Source: a virus
Length of the DNA stretch: 26,138 bases
Strand: one strand, 5' to 3'
Virus record (IMG/VR): IMGVR_UViG_3300025305_000116
Location: 1 to 26,138 of that record
Each line of letters starts with the position of its first letter. Positions within the stretch are counted from its first letter, which is position 1. The position numbers and the translations under genes are program-made. The notes under the pieces are model-generated. The model worked only from the letters and a program-made list of their open reading frames with translations, did not search any database and was not told where the DNA came from. Shown here one piece after another: positions 8,401 through 14,055 of this stretch.

Positions 8401-9789
8401 GCGACTGGAAAAAGATTAAGAATAGATGGGGGTTGTAGAAATATTACCGTTAAGGATTGTAACTTTAATAACGACAATACAGCAATTCATATGACAGCCG
8501 GTTCTAGTGCTACATATAGGGCTATTTATGATTTACATATAGATAACAATAAAATGGATGGGTTCAGTTTTGGACTATATCAGAGTGCAAATCCTGCAAC
8601 AACTCTTTTAATAGAATCTAAGATTACAAATAATACTATAACTTTGAAGTCACACAATTCCCGTAGAAATTGCCGCCAGTTGAGTAGAGAGTGGCGTACT
8701 AATTATGCATACGGTATGTATCTCGCTGGATGGAATTTAGAGATTAAGAATAATAATATAGGTGGAGTGCAAGCCTATGTACAAGAGGAAAACGAAGATG
8801 CATTTGATCAAGTGGGTTATGGTAGAGCGGACGATGGTGGCAGGGATCATCCTGTAGGTGGTCCTACCTTTCGCAATGTTTTATACGAAAAGAAAAAGGT
8901 TCCTGTAGCCTTTGAGGGTATCCTCGTATTCATCATGGGAGGAGGCAGACGGAGCTTTTATAATACTTATCAAGGTGGCTTAGGTGCTTCTTCACCATTA
9001 ACTGGGAAAAATGTAGGTCCAAATGGTGCTGATTCAACATGGGGAGCTCTTCTGTATACTCCTATTGGTAATTGGGACACACCTTCTTGTAGCCAAATAG
9101 AAAATAATAATATACATTCGTATTTTTATGCTATCGCGGTATACTACAGGGGCGGCTCTTCCGAAGCACCCGAAGCAATACCATCGCCGAGGATAATAGG
9201 AAATAATATAGTATGTCTGAGGCGTGGTATATTTATGGTTTCAGGTTATAACCAAACTACCTGTATTGAAAATGCTATAGTTAGGGATAACCATATTTTC
9301 AATGATCATTGGTCAAAGATTTACGAGAAGGTAACTAGCGTTGAATCAAGTGATGGTACTAGCGATTTCGATGTCGAAGGTAGTGCCGATGGTATGTTAT
9401 GGATATATGCTGTCAAGGATGGCGGTACAGGCGGTACGAATCACCACAACTGTTTTGTAAATCTTTTGGTTGAGTCAAATACTGTACAGTGTACGAGCAA
9501 TGTATATAAAACTTATCCAATGCGGGTAAGTGGGCAAAGTGGGCTTCATAGTAGATACTGGCAAGAGCAGACGCATCTGCGTAGCAATAATTTCCTTGGT
9601 GGATACCAGTCCCAGCTCTGGAGTCCAACATGGAACTCAACTACACAGGGCAACAGCCACTCTAGACTAGATGGTGGTTTTCACTATAATTATGCAGATG
9701 TTGACTTCGCGGGGGCATATTTTGGAACTGAAACGTCATGGGCTTGGTGGGCGAATCGTCAGAATGACGATCAACAAGGTACCGAGTGA
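5455..9789 (+). CDS. Tailspike/tail fibre: T7 gp17-like N-terminus with pectate-lyase-like beta-helix
   Basis: This 1444-residue host-recognition protein has a modular build. Residues ~1-185 resemble the T7 gp17 N-terminal tail-attachment domain, ending in VYIMRKT...GSRITASQLN (135-162) and a helix LLQLLNISQELSVMQD. Next come fibre linkers, including the tail-fibre motif KPLSAKQGYTLDQKI and a STTKVSTTAFVQ segment. From ~480 the sequence ADAGGGADDSAAVYTAWNNA is the usual opening of pectate-lyase-type beta-helix spikes. About 695-785 is a separate module (DNDTIILERADGTKDTFTA ... INSHPSW ... ITQAIAG-TGNTAV) of the kind repeated in marine phage tail proteins. From ~925 to ~1300 there are beta-helix turns (KNITFRNCTF, DNITFESCTF, RNITVKDCNF). 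Such spikes often bind and depolymerise capsular or O-antigen polysaccharide; catalytic residues cannot be assigned by eye. No C-terminal intramolecular chaperone is recognisable. Start ATG 5455, ribosome binding site AAGGAG at 5442-5447. Confidence 0.9.
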   Translation: MTTYDNQSNATGVIYTPTSSDWSLDVDGTYKVNISSLSLDPKVTTADQIVVIRQFDFDTIVSTPSPLLTGAETWEVWTLPKANSSGSTMYSLSGDGSSVTVNMSVTAADYLYQRTVGNTTTEIQLPVFDSSADTVYIMRKTQDLMNYINWTAGSRITASQLNHGLLQLLNISQELSVMQDNKNTLDPFVGKPGGICPLEADGTISNTYIGSATLSNTVGDGLEGDGSSTTPLKVDLAGTDGVESGLAFDGSGDLKADTIDNLTSSTEVYKPLSAKQGYTLDQKIAGLDSAFTYKGTIDIDAGAGQAAPSAVAGDTYDIIEGDGGTTTVTLSNFNNISATKGDIIRYNGSAWVEVDQAQVVRADGTVALNTAQVAVTQSAADSTTKVSTTAFVQQEITGTKLSELSDVETDTDDTGGNMIVWDTDSWEPLRLETVDYTKQVITTGSDLSAIDGVTLSGTPSTGQVLNVGGDGQWVNATVSNDSYVATVASSADAGGGADDSAAVYTAWNNANLGHGGIPTSSTLSYLEFAGAKHLMSATNNGAPAGTRLSFTAKQGITYRNGTLQFNEVTPFDGTWTTMLTTSGTTLNTTTLENDNDYPAEWGDYYIKVPTSGVPFMFEGALIRIGTNDALQSSIPLGCDKESTVKVRAGEMNVVQSVDRPTGRVRLKYPIKARIDDLEEIIIPTVSATAAYVDIVLDDPIPASADNDTIILERADGTKDTFTATTGTPAANEWVHSTATDTYGANMATEINSHPSWVAAYTTGTNTIRITQAIAGVTGNTAVGGTILAGDGVVGNPITPSLAGGTSPQISDQVFDNMVFEDLNTGFWELDTNSVAGTGSTSVTVTLPRDHGLANGVTFTGQMDSCNISGGVSGTPYYSDINTPIVYTAVVDTDTGSSNTLTATLNNSKTLDTGNFGGRNAQLHYGENNGIYLTYAKNITFRNCTFKGFGIAVWLKFCDNITFESCTFENGSNIPRPYYVNQLATGKRLRIDGGCRNITVKDCNFNNDNTAIHMTAGSSATYRAIYDLHIDNNKMDGFSFGLYQSANPATTLLIESKITNNTITLKSHNSRRNCRQLSREWRTNYAYGMYLAGWNLEIKNNNIGGVQAYVQEENEDAFDQVGYGRADDGGRDHPVGGPTFRNVLYEKKKVPVAFEGILVFIMGGGRRSFYNTYQGGLGASSPLTGKNVGPNGADSTWGALLYTPIGNWDTPSCSQIENNNIHSYFYAIAVYYRGGSSEAPEAIPSPRIIGNNIVCLRRGIFMVSGYNQTTCIENAIVRDNHIFNDHWSKIYEKVTSVESSDGTSDFDVEGSADGMLWIYAVKDGGTGGTNHHNCFVNLLVESNTVQCTSNVYKTYPMRVSGQSGLHSRYWQEQTHLRSNNFLGGYQSQLWSPTWNSTTQGNSHSRLDGGFHYNYADVDFAGAYFGTETSWAWWANRQNDDQQGTE

Positions 9790-9793
9790 TAGT

Positions 9794-10015
9794 ATGACTA
9801 AAGCCTCTAGAATAGAGAGACTTCAGAACATCTTAATTGAACGGATGCTTGAAGATCTTGATGATCCAGATAAGTGTACCCCTGGATTATATCAAGTAAT
9901 CAGGGGTATTATAACAGATAATAGAGAACAATTAGATTCTATACCTAACTCAACTTTAGATTTTCTAGAGGATAAGTTCAAGGATAGTATCCCATTTAAA
10001 AGGGAGGCTTCATAA
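9794..10015 (+). CDS. Small terminase subunit (T7 gp18 / DNA maturase A-like)
   Basis: This is a 73-residue protein beginning MTKASRIERLQ. The core ERMLEDLDDPDKCTPGLYQV resembles the T7 gp18-type small terminase pattern 'RMLEDL-D--K-TPQLYNAI', followed by a helix and an acidic stretch. Small terminases recognise the packaging site and stimulate the ATPase of the large subunit. The family is usually 80-90 residues, so this is slightly short. The frame extends upstream to 9671, but that part lies wholly inside the tailspike in another frame; ATG 9794, four bases after the tailspike stop, is the sensible start. No strong ribosome binding site is visible, so coupling to tailspike termination is likely. 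It overlaps the next start by one base (TAATG), and the large terminase gene follows one small gene later, which supports the call. Assignment from a short motif plus context. Confidence 0.75.
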   Translation: MTKASRIERLQNILIERMLEDLDDPDKCTPGLYQVIRGIITDNREQLDSIPNSTLDFLEDKFKDSIPFKREAS

Positions 10016-10119
10016 TGCCTAAAGTAGGGAAAAAGAAATTTGCTTATACAACTAAAGGAAAGAAAAAAGCCAAGGCTTATGCTAAAAAGACTGGCAAGAA
10101 GATCAAAAAGAAATACTGA
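10015..10119 (+). CDS. 34-residue lysine-rich basic peptide
   Basis: This short gene begins at ATG 10015, which overlaps the previous stop (TAATG), and ends at TGA 10117-10119, which overlaps the terminase start (TGATG). AGGGAGG lies 7-8 bases upstream of its ATG. The peptide starts MPKVGKKKFAYTTKGKKK and ends KKIKKKY: 16 of 34 residues are lysine, none are acidic, and aromatic residues are regularly placed. I recall similar 'MPKVGKKKF-YT-KGK--AK-YAKKTGK' peptides near structural or packaging genes in marine phages, but their function is not established. The charge suggests nucleic-acid binding, for example DNA condensation in the head or an accessory packaging role; that is inference. Its position inside the packaging cassette, locked by overlaps on both sides, argues that it is a translated gene and not noise. 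Confidence 0.8.
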   Translation: MPKVGKKKFAYTTKGKKKAKAYAKKTGKKIKKKY

Positions 10120-11801
10120 TGAACATACCCCAAGAAATGCTTGATGATTTTCGTAATCATCTATGGGGTTGCTTTAAATATCTAGGTATTGGAGAACCTA
10201 CACCCGCACAGTATGCTATGGCAGAATCACTACAAGGTGGTCCTAAAGATATGCAGCTTCAGGCAGGTCGTGGGTTTGGGAAGTCTGTTATTACTGCATG
10301 CTTAGCTTCGTGGTTCTTATTACAGAATCCAAACACTGTAATTATGGTTATTTCTGCTACTAGTAACAAGGCGGCAGAGTTTATCAGCATGACACGAAGA
10401 ATCTTAGACGTTGTACCGTACTGTGAGCACCTAAAACCTGGAGATCACACTACAGATAATGCTTTTGGGTTCAATGTAGAGTGCCGTAATAAGATAGGAC
10501 AGGATAAGTCTTGTTTTGCTAGGGGTATTAGCTCTCAGATAACAGGTAGCCACGCAGACTTCGTTATTGCGGACGATGTGGAGATTGAGGGTAACTGTGA
10601 GACTACACACGCTAGAGATAAGCTTTTGAATAAGGTATCTGAGTTTGAACAGATAAGAAATGTCGGTGGTCGTGTTATATTTCTAGGCACACCACAAATT
10701 AGGGACTCTATTTACAATTCTTTGAGTGAAGGCTATCCTATTACTAAGTTTCCTGCTGTTATTCCAAATAAACACAACGAAGCAGAGTGTGAGAATGTTA
10801 ATCAGTGGGTATGGGAGCTTCAGGGAGAGACTGGAGATGCTACTCAACCAGAAAGATTTAGTAATGAGGTTCTAGAAGAGCGTAAGGCTAAGATCGGACC
10901 TCGATTATTCGCACTACACTACAAACTAGACACCTCTCTTGCTGATGCAGAGAAATATCCCCTAAGATTATCTGATTTAATAGTATTAGATCTAGATCAG
11001 GATGTCTGCCCAGAGAAAATAGTGTGGGCTAACAGTGTACCCCTTAAGAAGATGCCATCTTTTGGTATGTCGGGTGATATGTTATATGAACCCATGTGGG
11101 TATCTGATAACTACACTGATTATGTACAAACTCTGATGTTTATAGATCCATCAGGTCGAGGTAGAGATGAAACTGGTGTATGTGTTAGCTCCTTTGCTAA
11201 TGGCTATATCTTTATTCATGAATTGCTTGGTCTTGATGGAGGATACGATAGGTCAGTTCTGATAAAGATCTGTCAAATTGCTAGAGATTATGATATTCGT
11301 AGTATCTTTGTCGAAAGTAACTTTGGTGATGCTATGTTTTGTCAGATACTAGCTCCTGTTGTATCAGAAATATGCGGTCGTAACCTTGGTATTGAAGAAT
11401 TCAGAGTTAAGGGACAGAAGGAAGCTAGGATGCTTGATATATTAGAGCCTGTCTTGGCTCAGCATAGGTTAGTATTCAACAGAAAGGCTATAATAAGTGA
11501 GGAGACACAGAAACAACTCACTAGATTACACGACTCAAGGGGTGCCTTACCTAAAGATGACAGGGTAGACGTACTATCCGCCGCCATATCACACTGGACA
11601 GAGTCTATGCATCTAGATGTAGATACAATACTAAGAAAAAACAAAGATAAGGCTAGAGATGATGTAGTTAAGACATGGCTATCAGATGATAGGGTTATGG
11701 GTTTGTGGGGAGATAAGCTTTCGGGAGCTGTTCTTCGAAATGAGTACCCATTTGAGGGTAATAGTAATAGCCTCTGGAAGAGGCGTGGAAGGACTTGGTA
11801 G
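10119..11801 (+). CDS. Terminase large subunit (T7 gp19 / DNA maturase B-like)
   Basis: This 560-residue packaging motor has both catalytic domains. The N-terminal ATPase has a Walker A-type loop AGRGFGKS (49-56, Lys55), a TSNKAAE segment after strand 3, and a Walker B VIADDVE (149-155) with the catalytic Glu155. A coupling-type LGTPQ follows near 189-193. The C-terminal RNase H-like nuclease shows FIDPSGRGRDETG (341-353; Asp343 and Asp350), FVESNFGD (397-404; Glu399, Asp404) and KDDRVDVLSA (479-488; Asp481, Asp484), a full set of acidic metal ligands. Length and the 'DPxG-G-DETG' form match T7 gp19 (586 aa). The start overlaps the preceding stop by one base. The basic end (WKRRGRTW) may touch DNA or portal. 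The subunit docks on the portal, pumps DNA into the procapsid and cuts concatemers. In T7 this gene is near the genome end; here it comes before the ejection genes. Confidence 0.97.
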   Translation: MNIPQEMLDDFRNHLWGCFKYLGIGEPTPAQYAMAESLQGGPKDMQLQAGRGFGKSVITACLASWFLLQNPNTVIMVISATSNKAAEFISMTRRILDVVPYCEHLKPGDHTTDNAFGFNVECRNKIGQDKSCFARGISSQITGSHADFVIADDVEIEGNCETTHARDKLLNKVSEFEQIRNVGGRVIFLGTPQIRDSIYNSLSEGYPITKFPAVIPNKHNEAECENVNQWVWELQGETGDATQPERFSNEVLEERKAKIGPRLFALHYKLDTSLADAEKYPLRLSDLIVLDLDQDVCPEKIVWANSVPLKKMPSFGMSGDMLYEPMWVSDNYTDYVQTLMFIDPSGRGRDETGVCVSSFANGYIFIHELLGLDGGYDRSVLIKICQIARDYDIRSIFVESNFGDAMFCQILAPVVSEICGRNLGIEEFRVKGQKEARMLDILEPVLAQHRLVFNRKAIISEETQKQLTRLHDSRGALPKDDRVDVLSAAISHWTESMHLDVDTILRKNKDKARDDVVKTWLSDDRVMGLWGDKLSGAVLRNEYPFEGNSNSLWKRRGRTW

Positions 11802-11805
11802 AGCT

Positions 11806-11825
11806 TTGAATTATAGGTATATCTT
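11806..11825 (+). promoter_or_regulatory. Second copy of candidate late promoter motif, upstream of the ejection block
   Basis: The 75-base gap 11802-11876 contains TTGAATTATAGGTATATCTT, matching 16 of 20 positions of the sequence at 547-566. It starts 71 bases before ATG 11877, against 66 bases in the capsid leader. Both copies are followed by ACACAG (11851-11856 here, 582-587 there). A promoter at the head of the ejection gene block is functionally sensible. No good sigma-70 -10 element sits at the expected spacing. Confidence 0.38.
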
Positions 11826-11876
11826 GAGTCATTTTTATAAAATAACGAGCACACAGAGTAATGTAGGAGGGTTTAT

Positions 11877-12518
11877 ATGCCACCACTAATGATTGGCGTA
11901 ATGGCAGCAGGAGGAGTCATGTCTTCCATGGGGCAAGCAGACGCTGCAGCACAACAAGCAGTTAACGAAATGGCTGCCTTCCGACAGAATGAAAAGAATC
12001 GTACCCATGAATGGGCTAACCAGTCATGGTTCCAAGTTCTACAGCAAGCTCAGAGATGGGCTACTAATAAAGCTATCGTAAAGGATGCTATTAGTACAAG
12101 AGAGAAAAATAAATTCTGGGAGAGAGCAAGGCTAGATAACACAAGATCTACCATGTCTAAGAATATGGTTAAGGGTTATAACGATCTTACTTCAGTATTA
12201 GGAGGAAGGTTAGGAAAGAACTCAGCTACCTCAAGAGCTTTACTAAGGAGTACTATGCAAAACTATCACCAAGCTCGACAAACACAGAATATAAGCTTAT
12301 CCTTAAAAGATAGGGCATATGATGATCAGTATCAAAAGGCTATTAACAAGAGAGACTTTGGGTTTACTCCTGTTCAAGAGTTTAATTTGAATCAGTACTA
12401 TGGGGCAGACCCAAATCAAGTATATAAAACTACACTTATGCAGGGCTTAGGTCAAACTGCTATGGGTGTTGGTAGTGCACATATGAGCTTCAAAGGTGCA
12501 GGTGGGACATACTTCTAA
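11877..12518 (+). CDS. Internal virion protein B-like (T7 gp14-like)
   Basis: This 213-residue protein is near the length of T7 gp14 (196 aa), the ejection protein that enters the outer membrane and starts the DNA channel. The N-terminus is a small hydrophobic/glycine/alanine segment (residues ~3-25: PPLMIGVMAAGGVMSSMGQADAAAQQ pattern), as in gp14-type proteins, and is followed by a helix rich in Q, N and A. The middle is basic and amphipathic (KNKFWERARLDNTRSTMSKN). A serine/arginine stretch near 110-125 and a glycine-rich end (MGVGSAHMSFKGAGGTYF) close it. ATG 11877 has AGGAGG at 11865-11870, six bases upstream. It is the first gene after the gap and is joined by a one-base overlap (TAATG) to the next. 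Assignment rests on size, N-terminal character and position; sequence identity to gp14 is not strong by eye. Confidence 0.68.
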   Translation: MPPLMIGVMAAGGVMSSMGQADAAAQQAVNEMAAFRQNEKNRTHEWANQSWFQVLQQAQRWATNKAIVKDAISTREKNKFWERARLDNTRSTMSKNMVKGYNDLTSVLGGRLGKNSATSRALLRSTMQNYHQARQTQNISLSLKDRAYDDQYQKAINKRDFGFTPVQEFNLNQYYGADPNQVYKTTLMQGLGQTAMGVGSAHMSFKGAGGTYF

Positions 12519-13495
12519 TGAGTCTAGACTTCCTAAAGAATCCAACTGTTAAAACCATGGTTGAACAACAGTATAATGATCAGCAGCTAAACAGAACAAT
12601 GGAATATCTTAAGGACTATAAGGGTTCTGATGTATTTAAAGATTGGCAAAGGGATGTACCGTTTGATATTACCCCAGAAAATAGAGAATCGTATTGGGAT
12701 ATATATAACAATCTATCTCCACTGGGTGTTAAAGATACTGAAAATGCTTTTATTAAATCAGTACAATTAGATTTAGATAATGCACCGACACCAGCAGAAA
12801 AACTATTCATACTTAGGGATGGTCAATCTATCTGGAGTGATAATGTATCTGAGTATTTTAAAGAACAGACTGATATTTTAGGTGGGTATATAACTGCAGA
12901 TTCTTTGAATAAAGGTCAAGTGGCTTATGAAAAGGATTTCTCTAATAGAGTAAACTCTTTATATGGTAGAGGTGTAGAGCTAGATGCAATGGTATCTGAA
13001 GCTAATCATATTAAAGATGGTATAGAAATAGAAAAGTATGGGATGTGGGATAACGCTTTAATACATAATGGAAGATTATCTACTAAAGACGTAGATGGTA
13101 ATATTACAATGGGTGCTAATGCTGGATTAGATCTTGACGAGAAAACATTACCTGCATGGGATGAACAACTAGAGGTATCACGAATTGCTTACAATACTTT
13201 AAAGAAGGTTATACCAACAGCACTCAGTATGGCTCGTTATAAATTCTTAGACAGTAAGAAGAAAGCAGATATAGCAATGCTCAATAGTGCTGAGAAGGGT
13301 GAGCTAAGTAAGGAAAATATTATACCTGCTGTAACTAATATGTTAGTATATAAAGATTCAGACACTGAAGACGTAGTTCGTAAGGGAGCTAAAGGAGCTT
13401 TTAAACATGCTATGCCTCAAGAAGTTCATAAGATAGGTGGTAAACTTATAGCTGGTATTATGAATGCTACTATGAAAAGAGGATATGATATATGA
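12518..13495 (+). CDS. Presumed internal virion protein, unrecognised (325 aa)
   Basis: I do not recognise this family. The protein is 325 residues, mostly helical in character, with a repetitive acidic/basic pattern and no signal peptide or membrane segment. The first ~100 residues contain a PTPAEKLFILRDGQSIWSDN stretch; the remainder alternates short helices with turns and ends in a lysine/glycine-rich region (VRKGAKGAFKHAMPQEVHK) and MKRGYDI. It begins on the last base of the gp14-like stop and its end overlaps the next gene by four bases (ATGA), so the three genes are very probably translated as a coupled set. In T7 the gene after 14 is 15 (747 aa), a helical-repeat ejection protein spanning the periplasm. 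This gene and the next could together fill the gp15 role, but that is positional inference only. Confidence 0.6.
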   Translation: MSLDFLKNPTVKTMVEQQYNDQQLNRTMEYLKDYKGSDVFKDWQRDVPFDITPENRESYWDIYNNLSPLGVKDTENAFIKSVQLDLDNAPTPAEKLFILRDGQSIWSDNVSEYFKEQTDILGGYITADSLNKGQVAYEKDFSNRVNSLYGRGVELDAMVSEANHIKDGIEIEKYGMWDNALIHNGRLSTKDVDGNITMGANAGLDLDEKTLPAWDEQLEVSRIAYNTLKKVIPTALSMARYKFLDSKKKADIAMLNSAEKGELSKENIIPAVTNMLVYKDSDTEDVVRKGAKGAFKHAMPQEVHKIGGKLIAGIMNATMKRGYDI

Positions 13496-14055
13496 GAAAT
13501 ATAGACCAGAGACGAGAAGATTCTAATAGACCTATAGATATACCTGATATAAATCAGAAGGTAGGTATAGAGAATGTAACATTTTCTAGTGCAGACGCAC
13601 GGTTTCTAGACTCAAATAGAAATAGATATGTCTCTACTATGCCAATGCAGATGAAGGGGTTGGAAAATTCTGAAGCCCGTTTAATGTATGATATGTATAA
13701 AACTATGAGGGGTACCCTTTTGGAGGGTGGCAAAGCTTGGATGCAATCTGTGGCAGCAAAGCAAGCCATGGATGACCCAGCGTTGACTGCGAGGTATGAG
13801 ATGGAGGCTCGACGAGACGCTACCATGAAAGAGTTTTCTGAGATAGATCAAGCTGAAGTAGAGCCTAGATGGAGGTCATATAATCGTGATACTGCTAGGG
13901 GAACAAGATTTGAGAAAGATAAACGAATAATAGCACAAACAAAACTAAAGAATAAAACCATTGAAATTGAAGAGAATGAGACCTTATCTGCGGCTGCAAA
14001 GACTGCGGCAAAATTGAAACTACATAAGGAGTTTTTAGATGAAGCAGGATATTAA
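13492..14055 (+). CDS. Presumed internal virion protein, unrecognised (187 aa)
   Basis: I do not recognise this 187-residue protein. It is strongly charged: an Arg/Asp-rich start (MRNIDQRREDSNRPID), a middle helix containing AWMQSVAAKQAMDDPALTARYE, and a C-terminal region dominated by alternating K, E and R that is likely one or two long helices or a coiled coil, ending LHKEFLDEAGY. The first codons overlap the previous gene by four bases. Its last 17 bases overlap the start of the LysM gene, whose ribosome binding site (AAGGAG near 14025-14030) lies inside this coding sequence. The tight packing places it in the same translational unit as the ejection proteins. It has no hydrophobic segment. 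It could be a small adaptor between ejection proteins or a fragment of a split gp15-like protein. Confidence 0.58.
   Translation: MRNIDQRREDSNRPIDIPDINQKVGIENVTFSSADARFLDSNRNRYVSTMPMQMKGLENSEARLMYDMYKTMRGTLLEGGKAWMQSVAAKQAMDDPALTARYEMEARRDATMKEFSEIDQAEVEPRWRSYNRDTARGTRFEKDKRIIAQTKLKNKTIEIEENETLSAAAKTAAKLKLHKEFLDEAGY

Noticed and set aside
9671-9793. Upstream start for the small terminase gene
   Set aside because: The extra 41 codons lie wholly inside the tailspike in another frame and give a sequence unlike the family; ATG 9794 is just after the tailspike stop.
11770-11784. Terminator at the end of the large terminase gene
   Set aside because: There is a perfect 5-bp stem (GCCTC/GAGGC) but no T-run follows, and it lies within the coding sequence.
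11459-11854. Antisense protein-coding genes (also 18703-19110, 18076-18375, 1581-1862)
   Set aside because: They are fully opposed to confidently called genes, lack ribosome binding sites, and their translations look like reverse complements of coding sequence, rich in Ser and Leu.
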